NCBI GenBank assembly: GCA_019420345.1
Contig: JAHZHI010000073.1
Coordinates: 1-40,458 of the forward strand
DNA: 40,458 nt
From: Peptococcaceae bacterium
GTDB lineage: Bacteria; Bacillota; Peptococcia; Peptococcales; Peptococcaceae
Direction: 5' to 3'
This document shows positions 33,108-40,457 of the stretch, piece after piece. Below the pieces are notes generated by a model. It saw nothing but the letters and a program-made list of their open reading frames with translations, ran no database searches and was not told the origin of the DNA. How positions within the stretch are numbered: the first letter of the stretch is position 1; each line of letters starts with the position of its first letter. Both the position numbers and the translations under genes were made by a program.

Positions 33108-33680
33108 ATGGATGCGAATTTGGAAAAATATTTGGAGCAGATTGACAAGCATCTCAAACCATTGCCTGTGTCAGAACGTGTGGACATCGTAAAAGAAATT
33201 AAAGCGTCCATGCAGGAAATGCTGGCAGAAGGAATGACGAGTGATGCCATTCTTGCTCATTTAGGTGATTCAAAAGATCTGGCACGGGCTTATCTTGGCG
33301 ATCTTTTGGCAGAATCGTCCGGCTTTAGCTGGCGGCGTTTTCTGATCGTTTGTGCCTTTTATAGTATCGTCGGATTTTCTGGAATGATTGTTATTCCATG
33401 CCTAGCCATCATGGCGCCGGTATTCATCGCCTGCGGCATCTTCTGCCCATTGGCTGGAACTGTTAAGCTCCTTGATTATCTCTTGAATCTCGGCATTCCG
33501 GGCATGGAAAACGTCGGCGTTTTTATTGTCGAGGGTCAGGCGCCACTTCCACCAGTGCCAACTTTCTTCATTCTACTCGTCTTTGGTGCTCTCTGCATCA
33601 TCGTCGGTCGTCTCTGCTGGAAAGCTCTGGTAGGCTATTGTAAAAAAGTCAGCCAAGTTAAACGGCATTTTTCGATATGA
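33108..33680 (+). CDS. DUF1700/HAAS-domain membrane protein
   Basis: 190 residues. The soluble N-terminus (about 1-75: LEKYLEQIDKHLKPLPVSERVDIVKEIKASMQEML, then ILAHLGDSKDLARAYLGDLL) is the HAAS/DUF1700 helical domain. It is followed by two or three membrane segments (about 80-125 and 148-170). Proteins of this type are nearly always encoded beside PadR regulators and may modulate them or sense envelope stress, which is inference from the family. An AAAGGAG site lies before the ATG at 33108, two bases after the padR stop. A longer frame from 33060 overlaps padR and has no site. Confidence 0.88.
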   Translation: MDANLEKYLEQIDKHLKPLPVSERVDIVKEIKASMQEMLAEGMTSDAILAHLGDSKDLARAYLGDLLAESSGFSWRRFLIVCAFYSIVGFSGMIVIPCLAIMAPVFIACGIFCPLAGTVKLLDYLLNLGIPGMENVGVFIVEGQAPLPPVPTFFILLVFGALCIIVGRLCWKALVGYCKKVSQVKRHFSI

Positions 33681-33707
33681 GTGGTTTCTAGAAAGGAGGA
33701 TGTCATC

Positions 33708-34982
33708 ATGCTTCAAGAAAATGGTTCAAAAATATTGCAAACTTTTGCAGAACAAAATTTTAAGCCGAGGGTTCGAGAGATTGTGCCAGGAATTTGGCAT
33801 GTGGTGGGTATCGGGCATAGCAATGCGACGATTGTTGAAGGCAATACGGGTGTGATTCTTATTGATTGTTTTGAGTCAATAGAGAAGGGACAGGTGCTTC
33901 GATCCATTGTGCAGGAGAAAACAGGTAAAGAGGTGCATACGATTATTTATACGCATGGTCATATAGATCATCGTGGTGGGGCCGAGGCTTTCTCTGACAG
34001 TGTGTTGGAGATCATCGCGTTTGCACCAAAGTTTCCTGTGCTGGCACGGACAGAGATGCTTCAGGATGTGCAGATGTTGCGCGGTACGCGTCAATTCGGT
34101 TATGAATTGAGTGATGAGGAAGCGCTTACGCAGGGTCTTGGCAATCGAGAGGGCGTAGTATATGGTGAACATAGAGGACCTTTGCCTGTGCGGCCGTTGT
34201 ATGATGAGGATTTGGTTGAGCGAGACATTGATGGTGTAAAGGTCATTCTGCGTCGCTTGCCTGGTGAGACGGACGATCAGATGATGGTATGGCTGCCAGA
34301 GCAAAAGGTGCTTTGCTGCGGTGACAATTATTACGGGTGCTTTCCTAATCTTTATGCGATTCGCGGCAGTCAATACCGCAATATTGCTGAGTGGATTGAC
34401 AGTTTGGACGTCATTCTTTCGTATCCAGCTGAATATTTGCTGCCAGGGCATACGGCACCATTGTTAGGACGTGCGCAGATTCAAGAGGTAGTGGGTCATT
34501 TTCGTGATGCCATTGACTGGATCCTGACAACGACGCTGCAGGGAATGAATGCAGGAAAGTCTATGGATGAATTGGCTGCAGAGATTCGATTGCCGGAGCA
34601 GTATGCGCGTCTGCCTTATTTGGGTGAACACTATGGCTGTACGGAATGGACGGTACGTGCTATTTATACAGCGTATTTAGGTTGGTTTGATGGCAATCCG
34701 ACACATCTTCATCCATTGCCGCCAAAAGAGCATGCGAAGAACATGGTGGCGCTGATTGGTGGACGTGAAAAGGTCATGGAAGCTGGAAAAGAGGCTTACG
34801 AGGTCGGAGCGTATCAGTGGTGCTTGGAACTTTGTGATTTACTGCTCGCTGAGTCTGCTGAAGATGATGTCCTGCGGCTGAAGGCAAATGCCATGAAACG
34901 GTTGGCTGATTATGAGACCAGTGCAAATGGCCGCCATTATTATTTGGCCTGTGCCAAAGAAATATTAGATGCTTTGAGATAA
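33708..34982 (+). CDS. Alkylsulfatase-like metallo-beta-lactamase-fold hydrolase
   Basis: 424 residues. The metal-binding T82-H-G-H85-I-D87-H88 motif with RGGAE is followed by G205-D206-N with FPNLYAIRGSQYRN, and PGHTAP (H248). The later part, YLGWFDGNPTHLHPLPP, is the alkylsulfatase dimerization domain seen in SdsA1. The C-terminal sterol-carrier-like domain of full-length SdsA1 (about 650 residues) is absent, and the acidic ligand corresponding to AEN in SdsA1 is GDN here, so this is a shorter subfamily. It probably cleaves a sulfate ester or related bond, with substrate unknown. There is no signal peptide, so it should act in the cytoplasm. A GAAAGGAGG site lies before the ATG at 33708. 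It is the last gene of the padR unit. Confidence 0.85.
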   Translation: MLQENGSKILQTFAEQNFKPRVREIVPGIWHVVGIGHSNATIVEGNTGVILIDCFESIEKGQVLRSIVQEKTGKEVHTIIYTHGHIDHRGGAEAFSDSVLEIIAFAPKFPVLARTEMLQDVQMLRGTRQFGYELSDEEALTQGLGNREGVVYGEHRGPLPVRPLYDEDLVERDIDGVKVILRRLPGETDDQMMVWLPEQKVLCCGDNYYGCFPNLYAIRGSQYRNIAEWIDSLDVILSYPAEYLLPGHTAPLLGRAQIQEVVGHFRDAIDWILTTTLQGMNAGKSMDELAAEIRLPEQYARLPYLGEHYGCTEWTVRAIYTAYLGWFDGNPTHLHPLPPKEHAKNMVALIGGREKVMEAGKEAYEVGAYQWCLELCDLLLAESAEDDVLRLKANAMKRLADYETSANGRHYYLACAKEILDALR

Positions 34983-34984
34983 AA

Positions 34985-35024
34985 TAAAAAAGGCCCTTGC
35001 CGATCATTCGGCAAGGGCCTTTTG
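34985..35024. terminator. Strong bidirectional terminator
   Basis: 15-bp stem AAAGGCCCTTGCCGA (34989-35003) with its complement (35008-35022), A-run on the left and T-run on the right. It lies between the convergent alkylsulfatase-like and IMP dehydrogenase genes. Confidence 0.92.
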
Positions 35025-35035
35025 GTGTTATTGAA

Positions 35036-36550
35036 TTACATATGGTTGCTGTTGAGGTCGGAGTTACGCAGGGTGACGTCGTGTGCGCCGCCTTCGACAA
35101 TGGAGGTTGCGGAAACAAGGGTCAGACGCGCATTCTTCTGCAGGTCTTTAATGTTCATAACGCCGCAGTTGCACATGGTGGAGCGGATTTTGCTCAGTGA
35201 AAGCTGAACGTTGTCTTTCAAGGAACCTGCGTATGGAACATAGGAGTCAACGCCTTCTTCGAAGGAAAGCTTAGAGTCGCCGCCCATATCATAGCGCTGC
35301 CAGTTACGGGCACGGGCAGAACCTTCACCCCAGTATTCTTTCATGTAGCTGCCGCCAATGCGTACACGGTTGGATGGGCTTTCATCAAAACGTGCGAAGT
35401 AACGGCCGAGCATGATGAAGTCAGCACCCATTGCAAGTGCGAGGGTCATGTGATAGTCGTAAACGATCCCGCCGTCGGAGCAGAGAGGGATGTAGATACC
35501 CGTTTCTTCATAATAATCGTCACGCGCTTTGGCTACTTCAATGACAGAAGTGGCCTGGCCGCGGCCAATACCCTTTTGTTCGCGTGTGATGCAGATGGAG
35601 CCGCCGCCGATACCAATTTTAATGAAATCTGCGCCAGCTTCAGCAAGATAACGGAAGCCATCTGCGTCTACAACGTTGCCGGCACCTACTTTTACAGTAT
35701 CGCCATAGTGTTCGCGAATCCAGTCGAGGGTGAGTTTCTGCCATTCGGTGTAGCCTTCAGAGGAGTCGATGACGAGGACGTCAACGCCGGCGTCGACCAG
35801 TGCTGGGACACGTTCTGCATAGTCGCGGGTGTTGATACCGGCACCAACCATGTAACGCTTGGATTTATCATCGAGAAGTTCAAGTGGATTTTCCTTGTTG
35901 GAATCATAGTCTTTACGGAAGATCAGATAGAGCAGATGCTGATCTTTGTCTACGATTGGCAGCTGATTGAGCTTGTTGTCCCAGATGAGGTTGTTGGCTT
36001 CTGGAAGTGTAGTGTTTTCATCGCCAACGATGAGCTGTTCGAATGGTGTCATGAAGTCTTCGACTTTGGCATCGCGTGGTGTGCGGGAAAGGCGATAGTC
36101 ACGGCTGGTGACAATCCCGAGCAGCTTACCGTTTGGAGAACCATCTTCGGTAACTGCCATGGTGCTGTGGCCGGTTTTTTCACGAAGTGCCAGCACATCA
36201 GCGAGAGTATCTGTTGGGCGCAGGTTGGAATCAGAGACGACGAAACCTGCCTTATAGTTCTTTACTTTGCGAACCATAGCAGCCTGGCTTTCGATGGACT
36301 GAGAGCCAAAGATGAAGGAAAGGCCGCCTTCTTTAGCCAATGCGATGGCCAAGGTATCGTTGGAAACAGCCTGCATGACAGCGGATACCAGTGGAATATT
36401 CAAGGAAATGGCAGGTTCTTCGCCTTTCTTGAATTTAACCAGTGGGGTTTTTAAGCTAACATTGGCTGGAATGCATTCCTTTGAGGTGTATCCAGGGATC
36501 AAAAGATATTCACTAAATGTATGAGATGGTTCATCATAAATAAATGCCAT
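35036..36550 (-). CDS. guaB: IMP dehydrogenase (variant catalytic-loop type)
   Basis: 504 residues. Barrel start LKTPLVKF, IPLVSAVMQAVSNDTLAIALAKEGG, two CBS domains at about 100-220, substrate loop AGNVVDADGFRYLAEAGADFIKIG, catalytic C320 in GGGSICITREQKGIGRGQATS, and flap MKEYWGEGSARARNWQRY. The enzyme oxidises IMP to XMP, the first committed step to GMP. The loop differs from the common GPGSICTTR form, and the flap lacks the usual YRGMGS; I recognise this as a divergent group found in some anaerobes. AAAGGAG precedes the start at 36550. It is downstream of the glyoxalase-like gene by 51 bases, with a shared promoter likely. Confidence 0.93.
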   Translation of the reverse strand: MAFIYDEPSHTFSEYLLIPGYTSKECIPANVSLKTPLVKFKKGEEPAISLNIPLVSAVMQAVSNDTLAIALAKEGGLSFIFGSQSIESQAAMVRKVKNYKAGFVVSDSNLRPTDTLADVLALREKTGHSTMAVTEDGSPNGKLLGIVTSRDYRLSRTPRDAKVEDFMTPFEQLIVGDENTTLPEANNLIWDNKLNQLPIVDKDQHLLYLIFRKDYDSNKENPLELLDDKSKRYMVGAGINTRDYAERVPALVDAGVDVLVIDSSEGYTEWQKLTLDWIREHYGDTVKVGAGNVVDADGFRYLAEAGADFIKIGIGGGSICITREQKGIGRGQATSVIEVAKARDDYYEETGIYIPLCSDGGIVYDYHMTLALAMGADFIMLGRYFARFDESPSNRVRIGGSYMKEYWGEGSARARNWQRYDMGGDSKLSFEEGVDSYVPYAGSLKDNVQLSLSKIRSTMCNCGVMNIKDLQKNARLTLVSATSIVEGGAHDVTLRNSDLNSNHM

Positions 36551-36601
36551 GTTTGAACTCCTTTCAATGTAAATAAATCGGTGCAGATGAACAATAATTG
36601 A

Positions 36602-36982
36602 TTAGTCCTGATCGTGGTCTGGTGGTAAAATTTCGATCCAGTAGTTGTCAGGGTCGGCGATGAAGTAGATTCCCATTGCAGGATTTTCGAAAACGATGCA
36701 GCCAAGTGCTTTGTGCATGGCGTAGGCGACAGCGAAATCGTCTGCTTCTAATGCCAAATGAAATTCGTTTTCACCAAGATTGTATGGCTGTGGATGATCG
36801 CGCAGCCAGGTCAGTTCCAATTGATGCTTGCTCTCACCGTCGCTGAGGTAGACGATGATGAAGCTGCCGTCTTCGCTTTCGATGCGGCGCACTTCTTTAA
36901 GACCAAGTGCTTGGTCATAGAAAGCAAGACTGTTTTCCAAATTCGTTACATTGATGTTGTTATGCAAGAAAGAAAATTGCAT
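36602..36982 (-). CDS. Glyoxalase I/VOC-family protein
   Basis: 126 residues with two beta-alpha-beta-beta-beta units. Probable metal ligands are H7 (FLHNNINV), E in HQLELTW, H in EFHLALEADD and E in YWIEILPP, the four positions used by zinc/nickel glyoxalase I. The layout (GLKEVRRIESEDGSF, then DPDNYWIEI) is close to lactoylglutathione lyase, which isomerizes the methylglyoxal-thiol adduct. The thiol cofactor in this organism is not known. GAGGAGGAG before 36982 sets the start; the longer frame from 37009 would place that site inside the gene. It leads the minus-strand unit with IMP dehydrogenase. Confidence 0.85.
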   Translation of the reverse strand: MQFSFLHNNINVTNLENSLAFYDQALGLKEVRRIESEDGSFIIVYLSDGESKHQLELTWLRDHPQPYNLGENEFHLALEADDFAVAYAMHKALGCIVFENPAMGIYFIADPDNYWIEILPPDHDQD

Positions 36983-37025
36983 GATAATGGACTCCTCCTC
37001 ATTGGTCATTATTGATTTCTATTCT

Positions 37026-37054
37026 ATCATATATTCGTCATGAAAACATGAAAA
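37026..37054 (-). promoter_or_regulatory. Possible promoter of the VOC-IMPDH unit
   Basis: On the minus strand, TTTTCA (37054-37049), 17-bp spacer and TATGAT (37031-37026). The -35 lies inside the left arm of the inverted repeat at 37045-37084. Confidence 0.4.
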
Positions 37055-37084
37055 TTATATTGATATTACAGGATTTTTCATGTT
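37045..37084. repeat. Perfect 10-bp inverted repeat in the dnaB/VOC divergent gap
   Basis: AACATGAAAA at 37045-37054 is matched by TTTTCATGTT at 37075-37084 with a 20-base AT-rich spacer. A third half-site, TCATGAAAA, lies directly beside the left arm (37038-37046). There is no T-run, so it is not a terminator. It may be an operator for the divergent genes. Confidence 0.65.
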
Positions 37085-37160
37085 CGGTCAATAATTTTTT
37101 GTTGGAAAATGGTTTCGGAGCCTCTTTTTCGAACCAGCGCGTTCAATTTAGATTGAAATA

Positions 37161-37169
37161 TGCTATACT
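37161..37169 (+). promoter_or_regulatory. Extended -10 promoter of dnaB
   Basis: TGCTATACT, an extended -10 box 30 bases before the start codon. The -35 is weak. Confidence 0.6.
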
Positions 37170-37198
37170 GTTACTACCTACTCAGAGGAGGAGCAGCC

Positions 37199-38548
37199 AT
37201 GAGCGAAAACTTTATGGAGCAGTCCGTACCATATGCTGAAGAAGCAGAAGCTGGGATCATTGCTGCCATGTTCAAGGACCGTGAAGTTCTGCAGGATGTG
37301 GTCCAGCTGGTGCGAGACAGTGATTTTTATAAACCTGAAAATGCAATTATTTTTAAAGCCATTCTCGAGCTTGATGAAAGTGGTCAGTCTGTTGATCTTG
37401 TTACAATGACCAATAAGCTGCGCAAGGAAAATCTTCTGGAAAAAGCCGGTGGGGTTTTCTACCTTGGGCAAATCGCGGCAGCGCCAAGCAGCACCTATAA
37501 TGTGAAGCAATATGCGAAAATTGTGCAGGAAAAATCGACCATGCGTCAGCTTATTAAAATTTCTGACCGCATTCGTAATCGCTGCTATGAAGATGCAGAA
37601 CCTGTAGAAACAATTTTGGATGATGCAGAACGTTTGGTGTTGGATATTTCTAAACAACGTCAGCGCAATGATGTGACGCGTGTCGATGAGATCGTATCCA
37701 CCAATTTGGAGCAAATAGAGGAAGCCAGCAAACAGGTCGATGAAATCACGGGCATTCCTTCTGGATTTATCGATCTTGATCATATGACCAATGGCTGGCA
37801 GCGTTCAGACCTGATCATTTTGGCTGCTCGCCCTGCTATGGGGAAAACAGCCTTGTGCTTGAATATGGCAGCGAATACAGCCGTGGATTATCATTATCCA
37901 GTGGCCGTATTCAGTTTGGAAATGAGTAAAGAACAGCTTGTCATGAGAATGCTGGCTGCCGCTGCGCGCATCGATCAGAAACGATTGCGTACTGGGCAGC
38001 TCAACGCGGATGAATGGGGCGCTTTTTTGCAAAAAATCGGTCCGCTTTCCAGCGCACCAATTTATATTGATGATACGCCAGCCATCACCATTCGAGAATT
38101 GCGTGCAAAAGCGCGTCGCCTGCAGAGCAGAGAAGGTGATCTGGGGCTGATTCTTGTCGACTATCTCCAGTTGATGGGTGGTAGTGGTCATAGTGAAAAC
38201 CGTCAGCAGGAAGTATCGGAAATTTCACGTTCACTCAAAGCGCTGGCGCGTGAACTGAATGTGCCAATTATTGCTTTGTCACAGCTCAGTCGTACTGTTG
38301 AGCAGACAAAAGATAAGCGGCCGCAGCTGAGTCATTTGCGTGAATCCGGCTCTCTTGAACAGGATGCGGACATCGTATTATTTATTCACCGCGAAGAATA
38401 TTATAATGAAGACACAGATCGTCGAGGCATTGCTGATTTGATCATTGCTAAGCATCGTAACGGTCCGACGGGAACCGTTGAATTGGCATTCCAGAATGAA
38501 CTGACACGCTTTGACAATCTTATTCATGATGCTGGATATGGGTATTGA
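37199..38548 (+). CDS. dnaB: Replicative DNA helicase DnaB
   Basis: 449 residues. An N-terminal helical primase-interacting domain (MSENFMEQSVPYAEEAEAGI to about 110), a linker, then a RecA-like motor. Walker A is RPAMGKTAL near 211-222, followed by FSLEMSKEQLVMRMLAA, Walker B LGLILVDYLQLM, and the arginine-finger region LSQLSRTVEQTKDKRPQLSHLRESGSLEQDADI. The hexameric helicase unwinds DNA at the replication fork. GAGGAGGAG sets the ATG at 37199. In many Bacillota dnaB follows rplI; here it is alone with its own promoter and terminator. Confidence 0.97.
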   Translation: MSENFMEQSVPYAEEAEAGIIAAMFKDREVLQDVVQLVRDSDFYKPENAIIFKAILELDESGQSVDLVTMTNKLRKENLLEKAGGVFYLGQIAAAPSSTYNVKQYAKIVQEKSTMRQLIKISDRIRNRCYEDAEPVETILDDAERLVLDISKQRQRNDVTRVDEIVSTNLEQIEEASKQVDEITGIPSGFIDLDHMTNGWQRSDLIILAARPAMGKTALCLNMAANTAVDYHYPVAVFSLEMSKEQLVMRMLAAAARIDQKRLRTGQLNADEWGAFLQKIGPLSSAPIYIDDTPAITIRELRAKARRLQSREGDLGLILVDYLQLMGGSGHSENRQQEVSEISRSLKALARELNVPIIALSQLSRTVEQTKDKRPQLSHLRESGSLEQDADIVLFIHREEYYNEDTDRRGIADLIIAKHRNGPTGTVELAFQNELTRFDNLIHDAGYGY

Positions 38549-38552
38549 ATGT

Positions 38553-38589
38553 AACGACCAAGTGAGAGTCATCGCTTGGTCGTTTTTTT
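38553..38589 (+). terminator. Intrinsic terminator after dnaB
   Basis: 10-bp stem AACGACCAAG (38553-38562) with CTTGGTCGTT (38575-38584), then seven T in total. Confidence 0.88.
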
Positions 38590-39154
38590 GTAACGTTTTT
38601 ACATCTTGTGCGTTAATAGAGTGAAAGGGGGCGAGAAATGCGGATTTTGAAAGGGTGTTTAAGACGTATATTAAGAAAGTGCTTTTATAGGTACTGAGTT
38701 TATGCGTGGAAGAAGAGGCGTTGCCTAAGGAGATCATCTGGGAAACGTTTGTTCATTTTGAACTCGTGATGAATATATAATTTTGCAACTGACTATTCAA
38801 AAGGCATATTTAATTAGTATAGATATTATTTATCAATCGTTCTCGTCAATTGTCTTAAATATTTGAGAAAATAATGCAATTTTAATGCTTTGAGGATGAG
38901 AAAGGCATTTTATCAATAATTTCGCGAATTAGCATAATTGTGAAAAAATTCGCTAAAGTAAAAGACGAACCGAATCGTAATGTTTTTATCTAAATAAAGA
39001 AAAAATGTATATAAAGCATAAATTAGTGGGAAAATACATCGAACATTTTAGGTCGCAATTTTGCGAAAGATGTGATAAATTAGAAGAGTAATGTAGTGGT
39101 TCAGGAACTTAGGCAATACTGGACCGAAAAATTAGAATTGGGGGCTTATAACTT
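38590..39154 (+). other. AT-rich intergenic region, little recognised
   Basis: About 565 bases with no long frame on either strand and a clearly higher AT content than its neighbours. I see one short frame with a good ribosome binding site (38638-38697), a perfect hairpin TCGCAA-TT-TTGCGA (39053-39066) inside a weak outer ACATC/GATGT pair (39036-39073), and an inverted GCGAATT/AATTCGC. No riboswitch, T-box core or tRNA was recognised. The aminotransferase promoter must be in here, but I could not pick one. Confidence 0.6.
38638..38697 (+). CDS. Possible 19-residue cationic peptide
   Basis: The frame reads MRILKGCLRRILRKCFYRY, with seven Arg/Lys and no acidic residue, and two cysteines. An AAAGGGGGCGAG site is correctly spaced before the ATG. 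The pattern would form an amphipathic helix. No family is recognised and no promoter is clear. It could be a small membrane-active or regulatory peptide, or chance. Confidence 0.25.
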   Translation: MRILKGCLRRILRKCFYRY

Positions 39155-40348
39155 ATGAAATGCTCAAATCGTATTAGCAATATGCAGGAATCTCCAATCC
39201 GTAAACTGGTTCCTTATGCAAACGCGGCTCGCGCAAATGGCAAAAAAGTTTATCCGCTGAACATTGGTCAGCCTGATATCAAAACTCCAGAAGGTTATTT
39301 CGATGCAATTAAGAACTTCAAACAGGATGTTCTTGAATATGCAGATTCTCACGGGGATTTCACTCTGATTGATAAGATCAGCGAATATTACAAACGCAAC
39401 AACATGGATTTTGCTCCAGAAGATATTCTGATCACCAATGGCGGTTCTGAAGCATTGATGTTTGCTATGATCGCTATTTGCGATCCTGGTGATTCTGTAG
39501 TCGTTGTAGAACCTTTCTACACCAACTATAATGGCTTCGCTTCTGCAGTAAGTGTTGGCGTTGAAGGCATCATCACCAAGGCTGAAAATGGCTATCGTCT
39601 GCCATCTAAGGAAGAAGTCCTCGCTCAGATTAGTGATAAGGCACGTGCCATCATCATCACCAACCCAAGCAACCCTACCGGTGTTGTTTACACCAAAGAA
39701 GAATTGCAGATGGTTGCAGAAATCGCTGTTGAAAAAGATCTGTTCGTTATCGCTGACGAAGTATATCGTGAATTCGTTTATGATGGTGAATTCTACAGCC
39801 TGGCTTACTTCCCAGAACTGAAAGATCGTCTCATCATGATCGACTCTGTATCCAAACGTTACAGCGCTTGCGGTGCTCGTATTGGTAGCTTGGCTTGCAA
39901 GAACCCTGAAGTGATTGCAAATGTTTTGAAGCTCTGCCAGGGCCGTCTCTCCGTATCTACTTTGGATATGATCGGCGCTACCGCTCTCTATGCAGATACG
40001 CCAAAGAGCTATCTTGACGAAGTTAACGAAGAATACAAACATCGTCGCGATGTTACTTATGATGCATTGCAGAAGATGGATGGCGTTGTTTGCGCTAAGC
40101 CAGAAGGTGCTTTCTATATTTCCGTTAAGCTCCCAGTCGATGATTCTGAAAAATTCATTATCTGGATGCTCGAAAACTTCGACTACAACGGTGAAACCCT
40201 TATGATGGCTCCTCTTGCAAGCTTCTATTCTCAGCCTGGCCATGGCGTTGATGAAGTACGTATCGCATACGTTCTTAACGCTGAAGACATGGAAAAATCC
40301 ATGGTTGTTTTGTCCAAGGCATTGGAAGCATATCCAGGCCGCAAATAA
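39155..40348 (+). CDS. Pyridoxal-phosphate-dependent aminotransferase (aspartate aminotransferase type)
   Basis: 397 residues, class I/II fold. LNIGQPDIKTPEGYFDAI near 36-53, cofactor contacts ITNGGSEALMFA, TNPSNPTGVVYTKEE and VIADEVYREFVYDG, the Schiff-base lysine in DSVSKRYSACGARIG, and the substrate-binding Arg in EVRIAYVL. The enzyme moves an amino group between an amino acid, probably aspartate, and 2-oxoglutarate. The related aromatic, alanine and diaminopimelate-pathway transaminases cannot be excluded. Codon use is strongly biased, as in fba and pstS, which suggests high expression. The ribosome binding site is a plain GGGGG, 11 bases upstream. It is a single-gene unit with a strong terminator. 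Confidence 0.92.
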   Translation: MKCSNRISNMQESPIRKLVPYANAARANGKKVYPLNIGQPDIKTPEGYFDAIKNFKQDVLEYADSHGDFTLIDKISEYYKRNNMDFAPEDILITNGGSEALMFAMIAICDPGDSVVVVEPFYTNYNGFASAVSVGVEGIITKAENGYRLPSKEEVLAQISDKARAIIITNPSNPTGVVYTKEELQMVAEIAVEKDLFVIADEVYREFVYDGEFYSLAYFPELKDRLIMIDSVSKRYSACGARIGSLACKNPEVIANVLKLCQGRLSVSTLDMIGATALYADTPKSYLDEVNEEYKHRRDVTYDALQKMDGVVCAKPEGAFYISVKLPVDDSEKFIIWMLENFDYNGETLMMAPLASFYSQPGHGVDEVRIAYVLNAEDMEKSMVVLSKALEAYPGRK

Positions 40349-40362
40349 TTTTTGCTAAAACG

Positions 40363-40403
40363 AAAAATCGCTTGTTCCGATTGCGGAACAAGCGATTTTT
40401 TTT
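40363..40403. terminator. Strong bidirectional terminator after the aminotransferase gene
   Basis: 17-bp perfect stem AAAAATCGCTTGTTCCG (40363-40379) with its complement (40384-40400), A-run left and T-run right. Confidence 0.92.
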
Positions 40404-40412
40404 ATGGCGAAT

Positions 40413-40457
40413 TTACAATCTAAGTGCAACAAAAAATGACTCATAGAACTTCTGGTA
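40413..40457 (-). CDS. Possible C-terminal end of a convergent gene (partial)
   Basis: The minus frame entering from the window edge reads YQKFYESFFVALRL and stops at 40415-40413 (TAA). The strong symmetric terminator just beyond it fits a convergent gene. Too little is visible to name a family. Confidence 0.3.
   Translation of the reverse strand, partial: YQKFYESFFVALRL

Noticed and set aside
35450..36454. 334-codon plus-strand frame opposite IMP dehydrogenase
   Set aside because: Antisense shadow; the minus strand holds every IMP dehydrogenase motif.
38680..38780. A second short frame after the 19-residue peptide (LCVEEEALPKEIIWETFVHF) as a possible frameshifted continuation
   Set aside because: It has no start codon with a ribosome binding site and no known relative. 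A frameshift is possible but unsupported.
39036..39120. Hairpins and CTGGACCG before the aminotransferase as a T-box or riboswitch
   Set aside because: The T-box core (AGGGTGGNACCGCG) and terminator/antiterminator pair are absent, and no riboswitch core was recognised.
39164..40243. 359-codon minus-strand frame opposite the aminotransferase
   Set aside because: Shadow of a strongly codon-biased gene; no start signal or family match.
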